64,000 nt of DNA from Microlunatus soli (GTDB taxonomy: Bacteria > Actinomycetota > Actinomycetes > Propionibacteriales > Propionibacteriaceae): positions 6,324,001 to 6,388,000 of the forward strand of contig NZ_LT629772.1 in assembly GCF_900105385.1 (NCBI RefSeq). The letters are read 5' to 3'. The notes beneath the pieces were generated by a model that saw only the letters and a program-made list of their open reading frames with translations, ran no database searches and was not told the DNA's origin. The position numbers and the translations under genes are program-made. Every line of letters starts with the position of its first letter. Position 1 is the first letter of the stretch. Positions 51,514-60,205 of this stretch are shown here, in pieces.

Positions 51514-52797
51514 ATGGCGGCAGATCAGATTCGCGGTTGGGAGTTCCAGGACGGGGCGAAGGACTGGCGGGTGCTCAGCACCGCCGGCGTCGGTGCCTGG
51601 TTCGGGGCGGCGTCACATCGCGATGGTGTGGCATTGCTGCGTCGGATCATCGAGCTGCGGGCCGACGATCAGGTGGCCGGCAGCTTGCAACCGAATGTCG
51701 ACATTCGTGGGGTCGGTGTCCAGGTCCGGATCCCGATCCCCTCGTCTGGACGGTGGACCACCGCCGATCTCGCACTGGCGCAGGGCATTTCCGCCGCTGC
51801 CCGTGCCCTGGCGCTGACCGCGGATCCGTCGGTGCTGCAGGACATGGAGTGGGGCATCGACACCGAGGACAGAGCGAGATTGGCGCCGTTCTGGCAGACC
51901 CTGCTCGGCTACGAGGACACCGAGCACGACGACCTGCTCGACCCGCTGCGACGAGATCCTCGGGTCTGGTTCTACCCGGCGACACCGCGTCCGCTGCGGG
52001 ACCGGGTCCACCTTGACGTCTCCGTCCCCGCCGAGGTCGCCGAACAACGGGTCGCCGCCGCGCGGAATCTCGGCGGGAAGGGTGACTGGGCACCGACCGA
52101 CGGCAGATTGCTGCTGACCGATGCCGAAGGCAACGAGGTCGACTACGTCCCGGCCCGTGGCCTGGACGAAGGGCCTGAGACAGCGGACTGGTGGCTGCCG
52201 TTCGGTGGCATGGTCTTCTACCCCACCACAGATTTCGAGCAGTCCGTCGACCTCGCCGACGGTGTGGCTCGGGTTGCCGACGATGTCGGACTGTCGCTGA
52301 TGATCGACCTTCGATCTGCCGGGGTGATGATCGACACCGGGAAGGACCGATGGGAGGACGACCGGTTCCCGGTGGCCGCCCGTCGCGTTCAGCATCTCGC
52401 CCGGAGCCTGGGCCTGACCGCTGATCCGACCAGGCTGCGCTTCGTCCAGGTCTGCATCGACGCCGTGGACGTGTCGTCGGTCAGGGAGTTCTGGCGGGCG
52501 GTGCTCGGCTATCGATCCGATCCGCGGGAGTACGTCACCGACATCTACGATCCCCGACGGCTCAATCGACCGATGATCTTCCAGGCGATGGACCCGTCCG
52601 ACACGGCCCGACGGGAGCAACGCAACCGGATCCACCTCGATCTCTACGTACCCGACGACCAGGTGGCCGCACGCAGACAGGCAGCACTTGCCGCCGGCGG
52701 TCACTACACCCGCGGCGACGGCGGCACGATCGCCGACCCGGAGGGCAACGAGGTGGACATCGGCAAGGCCATCGCCGATCCTCCGCCGACCCCTTGA
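51514..52797 (+). CDS. duplicated PCD-like plus VOC protein
   Basis: 427-aa protein with two similar halves. Residues about 1-100 resemble pterin-4a-carbinolamine dehydratase (WEFQDGAKDWRVLSTAGVGAWF, then RIPIPSSGRWTTADLALAQGI). Residues about 110-205 form a VOC module (EWGIDTEDRARLAPFWQTLLGY, VHLDVSVPAEVAEQRVAAA, LTDAEGNEVDYVP). The second half repeats this order: a degenerate PCD-like part (WWLPFGGMVFYPTTDFEQSVDL to about 310) and a VOC module (FVQVCIDAVDVSSVREFWRAVLGY, IHLDLYVPDDQVAARRQAAL, IADPEGNEVDIG). It may bind a pterin or metal-chelating substrate. Its role is unknown. Confidence 0.75.
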   Translation: MAADQIRGWEFQDGAKDWRVLSTAGVGAWFGAASHRDGVALLRRIIELRADDQVAGSLQPNVDIRGVGVQVRIPIPSSGRWTTADLALAQGISAAARALALTADPSVLQDMEWGIDTEDRARLAPFWQTLLGYEDTEHDDLLDPLRRDPRVWFYPATPRPLRDRVHLDVSVPAEVAEQRVAAARNLGGKGDWAPTDGRLLLTDAEGNEVDYVPARGLDEGPETADWWLPFGGMVFYPTTDFEQSVDLADGVARVADDVGLSLMIDLRSAGVMIDTGKDRWEDDRFPVAARRVQHLARSLGLTADPTRLRFVQVCIDAVDVSSVREFWRAVLGYRSDPREYVTDIYDPRRLNRPMIFQAMDPSDTARREQRNRIHLDLYVPDDQVAARRQAALAAGGHYTRGDGGTIADPEGNEVDIGKAIADPPPTP

Positions 52798-52852
52798 ACT
52801 GCGGGCAGGAAGCGGGTATAACCGAGTGCGACAGATACCCCCTAGGGGTATC
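52794..52852 (+). promoter_or_regulatory. promoter with CsoR-like operator for the copper ATPase
   Basis: TTGAAC (52794-52799), 17-bp spacer and TATAAC (52817-52822) form a strong promoter that begins inside the stop of the previous gene. Just downstream of the predicted start is GATACCCC-CTA-GGGGTATC (52834-52852), a near-perfect dyad of the type bound by CsoR copper sensors. A GGAGGA ribosome-binding site follows. No csoR gene is present in the window. Confidence 0.75.
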
Positions 52853-52869
52853 GCACTGCGGAGGACACG

Positions 52870-54996
52870 ATGAATGAGTTGACCCGGAACCCAGCGGATC
52901 GCCACGATCACGCGGACCATCACGACCACGCGAGCCATCACGACCGATCGGACCCGGCTGACCACACCAACCACGCTGACCACTCCAGCCATAGCGATCA
53001 CAGCGGACATGGTGGACATGGTGGACATCATGATCACGTCGGTCAGTTCCGGCGGCTGTTCTGGGTGATGTTGGTGATCGCGATACCGGTAGTGATCGCG
53101 TCCCGACAGTTCGCGATGATCATCGGCTACCCGCTCCCCCAGTGGCCCTGGCTGGTCTGGGTGTCGCCGGTCCTGGGCACGATCATGTACGGCTGGGGTG
53201 GCCGGCCGTTCCTCACCGGTGCCGTCAGCGAGCTACGGGCTCGCCGACCGGGCATGATGCTGCTGATCGCCCTGGCGATCACCGTTGCGTTCTTCGCCTC
53301 CTGGGGCGCCAGCCTGTCGGTCCTGGACAGCCAGCTCGACTTCTGGTGGGAGCTGGCGCTGCTGATCGTGATCATGCTGCTCGGCCACTGGATCGAGATG
53401 CGTTCCCTGGCCCAGACGACCTCGGCGCTGGACTCGCTGGCGGCGTTGTTGCCCGATGAGGCCGAGCTGGTCAGCTCCGACGCGCACGGTGCCGAACAGA
53501 TCGAGCGGATCGCCCCGGCGGACCTGACCACCGGCATGACCGTGCTGGTGCGCCCCGGCGGCGCAGTACCTGCCGACGGTCGGATCGTCGACGGCGCCGC
53601 CGAGCTGGACGAGTCGATGATCACCGGCGAATCCCGTACGGTGCGCCGCTCGGTCGGCGATCAGGTCGTGGCAGGAACCGTCGCCACCGACTCCGGACTG
53701 CGGGTGCAGGTGACCGCAACCGGCGACGATACGGCGCTGGCCGGGATCCAACGATTGGTGCAGCAAGCACAGAACTCGTCCTCGCGGGCACAACGTCTGG
53801 CCGACCGAGCCGCGGCGTGGCTCTTCTGGTTCGCCTTGGGCGCCGGCGTGATCACTGCGGTTGTGTGGTCGCTGCTGGGATCACCGGACGATGCGGTGAT
53901 CCGGACGATCACGGTGCTGGTGATCGCCTGCCCGCATGCCTTGGGCCTGGCCATTCCGTTGGTGGTGTCGATCGCGACCGAACGTGCTGCCAAGGGCGGC
54001 GTGTTGATCAAGGACCGACTGGCGCTGGAGACGATGCGCCGGGTCGACACGGTGCTGTTCGACAAGACCGGCACCCTGACCAAGGGCGAGCCGACCGTGA
54101 CCGATGTCGTCGGCAGTGATCAGTTCGATGCCGATCGGACGTTGGCACTGGCCGCTGCCGCCGAGGCCGACAGCGAACATCCGTTGGCACGGGCGATCGT
54201 TCAGGCCGCTGGCAGGAAGGCCCTGGCCGTCCCCGCAGCGACGGACTTCTCCTCCTCGCCCGCGGTCGGTGTGTCGGCCACCGTTGACGGTCACCGGATC
54301 AGGGTCGGCGGTCCGCGCCTGCTCGCCGAGATGGGTCGGCAGGAACTGGACGCCGTAGCGGGATGGCGGGAACGGGGCTCCACCGTCCTGCACGTGCTCG
54401 ACGATGATCAACTGATCGGTGCGCTCGCCTTGGCCGACGAGGTCCGGCCGGAGTCGGTCAGTGCCGTCGACGACCTGCACCGGTTGGGAATCGAGGTGGT
54501 GATGATCACCGGTGACGCCGAGCCGGTCGCCCGGGCGGTTGCCGACCGGATCGGCGTCGACCGGGTCTACGCCGAAGTGCGTCCGGAGGACAAGGCCGAG
54601 ACCGTCGCGGCACTGCAGGCCGAGCACCGTACGGTGGCGATGGTCGGCGACGGCGTCAACGACGCACCGGCGCTGGCCCGGGCCGATGTCGGGATCGCCA
54701 TCGGCGCCGGAACCGATGTCGCCATCGCTTCGGCAGGCGTGATCCTGGCCAGTTCCGACCCGCGCTCGGTGCTCTCGGTGATCCGGCTGTCCGTGGCCGG
54801 CTACCGGAAGATGCGGCAGAACCTGGCCTGGGCGGCCGGCTACAACCTGATCTCGGTGCCGTTGGCCGCCGGCGTGCTGGCGCCGATCGGGTTCGTGCTG
54901 CCGATGTCGGTCGGTGCGATCCTGATGTCGCTGTCGACGATCATCGTCGCCGGCAATGCTCAATTGCTGCGCCGATTGGATCTACGACCCCGTTGA
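52870..54996 (+). CDS. CopB-like P1B-type copper-transporting ATPase
   Basis: 708-aa P-type ATPase. The N-terminus (1-57) has no CxxC domain but 17 His residues in HDH/SDH/GGH clusters, a metal-collecting tail. Helix 6 carries CPH (354-356) rather than CPC, as in the CopB (P1B-3) group. DKTGT (398-402) holds the phosphorylated Asp; TGES, HP (SEHPLARAI) and GDGVNDAPALARADVGIAIG complete the cytosolic domains. It exports copper, probably Cu(I)/Cu(II), from the cytosol. The CsoR-like operator upstream supports copper induction. No chaperone gene is adjacent. Confidence 0.92.
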   Translation: MNELTRNPADRHDHADHHDHASHHDRSDPADHTNHADHSSHSDHSGHGGHGGHHDHVGQFRRLFWVMLVIAIPVVIASRQFAMIIGYPLPQWPWLVWVSPVLGTIMYGWGGRPFLTGAVSELRARRPGMMLLIALAITVAFFASWGASLSVLDSQLDFWWELALLIVIMLLGHWIEMRSLAQTTSALDSLAALLPDEAELVSSDAHGAEQIERIAPADLTTGMTVLVRPGGAVPADGRIVDGAAELDESMITGESRTVRRSVGDQVVAGTVATDSGLRVQVTATGDDTALAGIQRLVQQAQNSSSRAQRLADRAAAWLFWFALGAGVITAVVWSLLGSPDDAVIRTITVLVIACPHALGLAIPLVVSIATERAAKGGVLIKDRLALETMRRVDTVLFDKTGTLTKGEPTVTDVVGSDQFDADRTLALAAAAEADSEHPLARAIVQAAGRKALAVPAATDFSSSPAVGVSATVDGHRIRVGGPRLLAEMGRQELDAVAGWRERGSTVLHVLDDDQLIGALALADEVRPESVSAVDDLHRLGIEVVMITGDAEPVARAVADRIGVDRVYAEVRPEDKAETVAALQAEHRTVAMVGDGVNDAPALARADVGIAIGAGTDVAIASAGVILASSDPRSVLSVIRLSVAGYRKMRQNLAWAAGYNLISVPLAAGVLAPIGFVLPMSVGAILMSLSTIIVAGNAQLLRRLDLRPR

Positions 54997-55014
54997 TCCG
55001 ATCACCGTGGCTGC

Positions 55015-55755
55015 TCACCATCCGACCGGACCGACCCGGTCGGTGAAGGTCCCGGTCGGCCCCTCGGGGCCGATCAGGGCGGCGGCGATGATCGAATCGG
55101 TGCCCTCGGTCACCGTCAGCTGACCGGTGTGATGATTCATGTCCGTGGCAGCGAAGGTGTGTTCGGCGACCTCTCCGGGAGTCACCGCGTTGAACTTGAT
55201 CTCCGGCAACGCCTGGGCGTAACGGACGGTGATCATGTTCAACGCGGCCTTGGATGCGCTGTAGGCGAGCTCGTGCATGGTAGCGACCGGCTGATCGGGG
55301 TCGGTGACGACGGCGAACGAACCGCCGGCACTGGACACCATCACCACCCGGGGATGGTCGGCAGTCCTCAACAGCGGGAGAAATGCGTGAGTGACTCGGA
55401 CCGGACCGTCCACGTTGGCAGCGAAGACCGGACGAAGCTCGTCGACGGTCGCATCGGCCGGCGTGATGACATGCCCCGGCGCGCCGGCATTGTTGATCAG
55501 GACGTCCAGCCGATCGGTGTGCCGGCCGACGACGTCGACCGCCGCCGTCACCGATTCATCCGAGGTCACGTCCAACGGGACCATGATCACGTCGATCCCG
55601 GCGACGGCGAGCTTGTCCGCGGCTGCTCGGCCACGCCCCGGGTCGCGTGAGCCGAGGAACACCCGCCAGCCTCGGGACCCGAGTCGGCGCGCGGCCTCCA
55701 GCCCGAGTCCCTTGTTGGCTCCGGTGATCAGTACCGAACTCTGTGGTTGCGTCAT
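55015..55755 (-). CDS. short-chain dehydrogenase/reductase
   Basis: 246-aa classical SDR. TGANKGLG (11-18) binds NAD(P); LINNAGAPG is the NNAG motif; VVMVSSAGG and ELAYSASKAALN carry the catalytic Ser and Tyr-x3-Lys. The substrate loop is short. ATG 55755 (MTQPQ) is chosen over the frame open to 55791. It converges with the copper ATPase gene. Its upstream region contains one of three copies of a 22-bp repeat and, 107 bp away, the end of the IS element, which may have cut it from its original promoter context. Confidence 0.88.
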   Translation of the reverse strand: MTQPQSSVLITGANKGLGLEAARRLGSRGWRVFLGSRDPGRGRAAADKLAVAGIDVIMVPLDVTSDESVTAAVDVVGRHTDRLDVLINNAGAPGHVITPADATVDELRPVFAANVDGPVRVTHAFLPLLRTADHPRVVMVSSAGGSFAVVTDPDQPVATMHELAYSASKAALNMITVRYAQALPEIKFNAVTPGEVAEHTFAATDMNHHTGQLTVTEGTDSIIAAALIGPEGPTGTFTDRVGPVGW

Positions 55756-55807
55756 GCTCACCGGACACCGGCTGAGCAGGTTGTGTGACATTCCGCGATC
55801 GAAATGT

Positions 55808-55829
55808 GGCCGAGTGCCCGAGATTCGCG
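55808..55829 (+). repeat. 22-bp repeat, copy A (left of IS)
   Basis: Begins GGCCGAGTG and ends GATTCGCG. It matches copy C (57311-57332) at 19 of 22 positions and copy B (57258-57279) at 17. It lies 53-74 bp upstream of the SDR gene. Confidence 0.6.
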
Positions 55830-55861
55830 CCCCGCACGGCTGGAGCGGATAGAGCCCCGCT

Positions 55862-57224
55862 GAGTGGTGGGTTTTCGAGTTGATTCTCGGTGTCTAGTTG
55901 CCGGTCTCGATCGCGGCAACGGGTCCAGTATCGCTGTCGGGGCGGAGTTTGGCCATGCTGGTTTCGGAGAGGTAGCGGCGTTCGGCGACTTGCCATTCGT
56001 CGTGGAGGTCGTTGACCACGGCGCCGACGAGGCGGATGACGCTGGCCTCGTTGGGGAAGATTCCGACGACGCGGGCGCGGCGTTTGATCTCGCGGTTGAT
56101 CCGTTCGATCGGGTTGGTCGACCAGATCTTGGCCCAGTGACTACGGGGGAACGTGGTGAAGGCAAGGACTTCGGCTTTCGCGTCGTCCATCAGCGGACCG
56201 ATCTTGGGAAAGGTTTGCGCGAGTTGGTCTCGGACTTGGTCCCAGACCGCTGCAGCTGCTGTTGGGTCGGGTTGGGCGAACGCGGTTCGGAACACCGAGG
56301 CGACCATGTCCTTGTGGGACTTGGGCACCAGCGCGAGCAGGTTGCGGGCGAAGTGGACCCGGCAGCGTTGATGCGCCACCCCTTGAAACTGCCGGTCCAG
56401 AGCGGCGACCAGACCGGCGTGTTGGTCGGAGATGAGCAGTTGGACTCCGGACAGGCCACGCTCGCGCAGGGTGCGGAGGAAACCGCGCCAGAACACCTCG
56501 TCCTCGCTGTCGCCGACGTCGATACCGAGGATCTCCCGGCCGCCGCTGGCGGTCACCCCGGTCGCCACCACCACGGCCATCGAGGTGACCTGTCCGGTGC
56601 GTCGGACATGCAGGTAGGTCGCGTCGAGGAACACGTAGGGAAAGCTGGTGTGGTGCAAGGGCCGGGTCCGGAACGCGGTGACTTGCTCGTCCAGACCGGC
56701 ACAGATCCGGCTCACTTCGGACTTGCTGATACCGGTCCCGATGCCCAAAGCGACGACAAGATCGTCGACTGCACGGGTCGAGACACCGTTCACCCAGGCC
56801 TCCATCACCACCGCATACAAGGCCTGATCGATCCGCCGTCGGCGTTCCAAGATCACCGGGAAGAACGATCCCTGCCGCAGCTTCGGGATCTGGAGCTGAA
56901 CATCACCGGCCTGGGTGGAGACCAGCCGCGGACGAGATCCGTTGCGCTGAGTCGTGCGTGTGTCGGTGCGTTCATAAGGGCCGGCGCCGATCTGTTCGGT
57001 CGCTTCGGTCTCGATCAGTTCCTGCATCACCATCCGAACCGATTCCCGGATCAGGTCAACGCCTTCACCGGCACGAAACGCTGCAAGCAGCTCGGATGCG
57101 ACAGACTGGGACAACGCCATCGGTGGGACCATCCTTCAGTGAGTACTTGGCGGTACACACCGAGAATCCCGCCGGTGGCGCCCTCAACAGCGACGACTCA
57201 CCGAACCCCGAAACCCCACCACTC
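55862..57224 (-). mobile_element. IS256-family insertion sequence, about 1.36 kb
   Basis: A full-length transposase gene is bounded by imperfect inverted repeats. The left end from 55862 reads GAGTGGTGGGTTTTCGAG and the right end, read inward from 57224 on the other strand, GAGTGGTGGGGTTTCGGG, so about 16 of 18 positions match. Length and gene fit IS256. I find no 8-9 bp target duplication: the bases before 55862 and after 57224 differ. Either the duplication decayed, the element arose by recombination, or the ends lie a few bases away. Confidence 0.8.
55894..57132 (-). CDS. IS256-family transposase (Mutator-like DDE)
   Basis: 412-aa transposase, uninterrupted. Family features: GISKSEVSRICAGLDEQV (helix-turn-helix), FPYVFLDATYLHVRR with the first catalytic Asp, LLISDQHAGLVAALDRQF with the second, and CRVHFARNLLALVPKSHKD, then WSTNPIERINREIKRRARVVGIFPNE with the Glu. 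ATG 57132 or ATG 57120 (MALSQS) could start it. All key residues appear present, so it may be active. Confidence 0.92.
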   Translation of the reverse strand: MVPPMALSQSVASELLAAFRAGEGVDLIRESVRMVMQELIETEATEQIGAGPYERTDTRTTQRNGSRPRLVSTQAGDVQLQIPKLRQGSFFPVILERRRRIDQALYAVVMEAWVNGVSTRAVDDLVVALGIGTGISKSEVSRICAGLDEQVTAFRTRPLHHTSFPYVFLDATYLHVRRTGQVTSMAVVVATGVTASGGREILGIDVGDSEDEVFWRGFLRTLRERGLSGVQLLISDQHAGLVAALDRQFQGVAHQRCRVHFARNLLALVPKSHKDMVASVFRTAFAQPDPTAAAAVWDQVRDQLAQTFPKIGPLMDDAKAEVLAFTTFPRSHWAKIWSTNPIERINREIKRRARVVGIFPNEASVIRLVGAVVNDLHDEWQVAERRYLSETSMAKLRPDSDTGPVAAIETGN

Positions 57225-57257
57225 CAAGGGACTCACACCTGGAGCGGGTCGAATAGT

Positions 57258-57279
57258 GGACGACTGTCCGAAAATCGCG
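57258..57279 (+). repeat. 22-bp repeat, copy B (right of IS)
   Basis: Begins GGACGACTG and ends AAATCGCG. It is followed by a CGGCTGGGCGGAT segment resembling the CGGCTGGAGCGGAT after copy A, so similarity extends beyond the 22-bp core. Confidence 0.6.
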
Positions 57280-57310
57280 CACAGCGGCTGGGCGGATGCG
57301 GTCGATTTGC

Positions 57311-57332
57311 GGCCGAATGTCCAAGATTCGCG
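57311..57332 (+). repeat. 22-bp repeat, copy C (right of IS)
   Basis: Begins GGCCGAATG and ends GATTCGCG; starts 53 bp after copy B. It lies about 170 bp before the CPBP protease gene. Confidence 0.6.
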
Positions 57333-57500
57333 GGTCGTAGATCCTGCTCACGCACCTTCGTGCAGCGCGAGGGGTGACCGTGTCCCCCGTACGAGCTACA
57401 CGAAAGTGTCCACCGGACGGCGACGTTTCTGCAGCGCCCGATCCGTAGCGTTCAAGAGGTCCGCGGCACCCGGCCGGCGGCATCTGAAGAGGGAGTCGGC

Positions 57501-58346
57501 ATGCGATTGGTGAAGCAGATCGGACAGCTCGGAATTGTGGCGGTGATCGCCTTCGTGGGCAGCCAGGCAGTGGCTGCGGTGGATGGCAACCCGGCCTTGA
57601 CATTGATCTTCGGACTGGCGACTGCGGTGTTGGCCGTGGTGGGCTATCGGTGGATCGTCCGGCTGACCGAACGTCGACCACCGTCGGAGGCGGGATGGCC
57701 CGGCGCCGCTCGCAGGATCGCCGCCGGCTCCGTGCTCGGCCTGGCACTGTTCTCCGCGGTGATCGCCACCATTGCACTGCTCGGTGGTTATCGGATCGCC
57801 GGCTGGGGCTCGCTGGGCGGCCTGGTCGGATTGATCGGCTTCATGGCAGCGGCTGCCGTGACCGAGGAGTTGCTGTTCCGCGGTGTCCTGTTCCGGATCG
57901 TCGAGGAACGTACCGGTAGCTGGATCGCCTTGGCCCTGACCGGTCTGCTGTTCGGTCTGTCGCATCTGCTCAACCCGCACGCCACGTTGTGGGGCGCGAT
58001 CGCCATCGCCATCGAAGCCGGTGGGATGCTGGCAGCGACCTATGCCGCGACCCGTTCGCTGTGGCTACCGATCGGCCTGCACTTCGGTTGGAACCTCGCC
58101 GAGGCCGCGATCTTCGGCACCGAGGTGTCCGGCAACGGGGCGACGACAGGTCTGCTGAACGGCGTCACCTCCGGCCCGACGGTGCTCACCGGTGGCGAGT
58201 TCGGACCCGAGGCCAGCATCTTCTCGGTACTGGCCGGCGCCGCCGTGACGGTGCTGTTCATGATCGTCGCCCATCGGCGTGGCCGACTGGTGCCGATCCG
58301 ACGGCGTCGGGTCGTGGCCGACGTGAACGCTACGCTCTCCCGGTGA
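57501..58346 (+). CDS. CPBP-family intramembrane metalloprotease
   Basis: 281-aa membrane protein with about seven or eight helices. The CPBP/Abi motifs are present: TEELLFRGVLF (121-131) with the Glu-Glu and Arg, GLSHLLNP with the first His, and LHFGWNLAEA with HxxxN. Members process prenylated or membrane proteins, or protect against bacteriocins. GTG of the kinase overlaps its stop (GTGA), so this protease forms one unit with the two-component system and may be regulated by it or act in signal sensing. Confidence 0.88.
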   Translation: MRLVKQIGQLGIVAVIAFVGSQAVAAVDGNPALTLIFGLATAVLAVVGYRWIVRLTERRPPSEAGWPGAARRIAAGSVLGLALFSAVIATIALLGGYRIAGWGSLGGLVGLIGFMAAAAVTEELLFRGVLFRIVEERTGSWIALALTGLLFGLSHLLNPHATLWGAIAIAIEAGGMLAATYAATRSLWLPIGLHFGWNLAEAAIFGTEVSGNGATTGLLNGVTSGPTVLTGGEFGPEASIFSVLAGAAVTVLFMIVAHRRGRLVPIRRRRVVADVNATLSR

Positions 58347-59497
58347 ACGACCTTCGGCGGATCCATGATCGGTGGCGTCGGTTGGACGTCACCCTCCGGG
58401 ACGCTCCGCTCGCTGTGCTGCTCGCCGGCGCCTCACTGGTGCCGGCGTTCGCCGGCTACGGGACGCAGATCGGAGGCCTGCCGAACAGACCGCTCGACGC
58501 TCCCGCGTTTGCGGTGATCGTGCTGGAATGCGTGCCGCTGGTCGTACGGCGACGTCGGCCCGGTGTGTGCGTCTGGTTGGTCGCGGTGGGTTTCGCTCTC
58601 GATCAGTTCCTCGGCTATCACACTGTCGCCGGCACCGCCCTGCTACTCGCGCTGGTCAGCGCCGGCGCCCATCTCGATCGGCGGCGACGCCTGACCGCGG
58701 TGCTGCTCTCGGTGGGATACCTGCTGTTCGTGCTCGTCCTCGTTCGGCTCGGGTCGACCGAGCGGCCGGACGACCTGATCTTCTTCTACCTGGCGCTGGC
58801 ACTCGGCTGGGCCGTCGGCGCCTGGTTGCGTCACACCCGGAGCATCGAAGCCGAACGGCGTCACCGGATCGCCGTCGACACCCGAACCGCCGAGCGCACC
58901 CGGATCGCTCGAGAACTCCACGACGTCGTGACCCACCACGTGACCGCGATGGTCGTCCAGGCCGAGTCGGCGCGGTATCTCACGGCCGATCCGGAACGTC
59001 TGGATCAGGCACTGACCGCCGTCACCGGGACCGGCCGCCGAGCCATCACCGACCTACGCCAGCTGCTCGATCTCCTTGATCCCGGCCACGGCAGCGCACC
59101 GGTAGCGCCACAGCCGACAGATCTGTCGGCGCTGGTGCGGCAGGCTCGTGATGCCGGCCAGCCGGTCGAACTCATCGAGCAGGGCACCGCGCCGGATGGC
59201 CTCGACAGTGCGGAGTCGACGGCCTACCGGGTCGTCCAGGAGGCGTTGACCAACGCGATGAAGTATGCACACGGCCGTGCCACGGTGGTTCGCATCTCCC
59301 ACCACACGAGAGAAATCAGCGTCGAGGTGATCACCGAGGGCTCGGCTGCGGTCCCGACGTCTCCCGGAGGCAGCGGCCGCGGACTGCGAGGCCTCGACGA
59401 GCGGGTGCAGATCCTCGGTGGTGACTTCACTGCCGGCTCCCAGCCCAACGGTGGGTTCGTCGTCCGAGCAAGCATTCCGACCGGAGATCCGACATGA
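58343..59497 (+). CDS. NarL-type sensor histidine kinase
   Basis: 384-aa kinase. Five or six N-terminal membrane helices (to about residue 160) have short loops and no large outer sensor domain. The dimerisation segment RTRIARELHDVVTHHVTAMVV, read around residues 190-210, contains the phosphorylated His. The ATPase domain has EALTNAMKYAHG (N box) and GSGRGLRGLDERVQILGG (G box). The layout resembles intramembrane-sensing kinases that detect envelope stress. It overlaps both neighbours (GTGA, ATGA). Confidence 0.9.
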   Translation: MNDLRRIHDRWRRLDVTLRDAPLAVLLAGASLVPAFAGYGTQIGGLPNRPLDAPAFAVIVLECVPLVVRRRRPGVCVWLVAVGFALDQFLGYHTVAGTALLLALVSAGAHLDRRRRLTAVLLSVGYLLFVLVLVRLGSTERPDDLIFFYLALALGWAVGAWLRHTRSIEAERRHRIAVDTRTAERTRIARELHDVVTHHVTAMVVQAESARYLTADPERLDQALTAVTGTGRRAITDLRQLLDLLDPGHGSAPVAPQPTDLSALVRQARDAGQPVELIEQGTAPDGLDSAESTAYRVVQEALTNAMKYAHGRATVVRISHHTREISVEVITEGSAAVPTSPGGSGRGLRGLDERVQILGGDFTAGSQPNGGFVVRASIPTGDPT

Positions 59498-60150
59498 CGG
59501 GCCCGATCCGGGTGTTGGTCTGCGACGACCAGGCGTTGATCCGGACCGGCTTTGCCACGATCATCGACGCCCAACCCGACATGATCATGGTCGGCGAATG
59601 CGCGGACGGCCGGGTGGCGGTCGACCTCGCTCGTCGACTGCGCCCCGACGTGGTGGTGATGGACGTCCGGATGCCGGTCATGGACGGGATCGAAGCAACC
59701 GAGCAGCTGGCCGGCAGCGAGGTCACCGATCCGATCAAGATCTTGGTGGTGACGACCTTCAACCTCGACGAGTACGTCTATCGGGCACTCCGGGCGGGAG
59801 CGAGCGGCTTCCTGCTGAAGGACGCGCCGCCCGACCAGATGCTGACCGGCATCCGGACCGTCGCCACCGGATCCGCGCTGCTGGCACCTGAGGTGACCCG
59901 CCAGTTGGTCGGCCGCTACGCCTCCAGGATCCGTGCCAACGAAGCGCCGGAGGATATTCCACTCGCACCGCGGGAACTGGAGGTGCTGCGGCTGATCGCC
60001 GACGGACGGTCCAACAGCGAGATCGCCGCCGCCCTGGTGATCAGTCCGGAGACCGTGAAGACCTACGTCTCCCGCATTCTCACCAAACTCGATCTGCGCG
60101 ATCGGGTCCAGGCCGTCGTGTACGCCTACCGCCGCGGCCTGGTGAGTTGA
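59494..60150 (+). CDS. NarL/LuxR-type response regulator
   Basis: 218-aa regulator. Receiver domain: DD at 11-12, phosphorylation site Asp57 in VVVMDVRMP, and Lys in FLLKDAPPDQ. The LuxR-type helix-turn-helix is at about 150-210 (LAPRELEVLRLIADGRSNSEI, then ETVKTYVSRILTKLDLRDRVQ). ATG 59494 overlaps the kinase stop. It is the partner of the upstream kinase and may control the CPBP operon itself; no binding site is recognisable. Confidence 0.93.
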   Translation: MTGPIRVLVCDDQALIRTGFATIIDAQPDMIMVGECADGRVAVDLARRLRPDVVVMDVRMPVMDGIEATEQLAGSEVTDPIKILVVTTFNLDEYVYRALRAGASGFLLKDAPPDQMLTGIRTVATGSALLAPEVTRQLVGRYASRIRANEAPEDIPLAPRELEVLRLIADGRSNSEIAAALVISPETVKTYVSRILTKLDLRDRVQAVVYAYRRGLVS

Positions 60151-60205
60151 TCATGATCGCGGCACCCGTCCGCGATCGCCCGACCGGGTAGGACAGACTG
60201 AGGTC

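Larger units (their letters stand above)
57225..57500. other. region between the IS and the CPBP gene
   Basis: Contains repeat copies B and C and no credible gene. Together with the untranslated right end of the IS (57133-57224) the gene-free stretch is about 370 bp. A TAGCGT hexamer at 57447-57452 could be the -10 of the CPBP operon, without a good -35. A GAGGGAG ribosome-binding site precedes ATG 57501. Confidence 0.5.
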
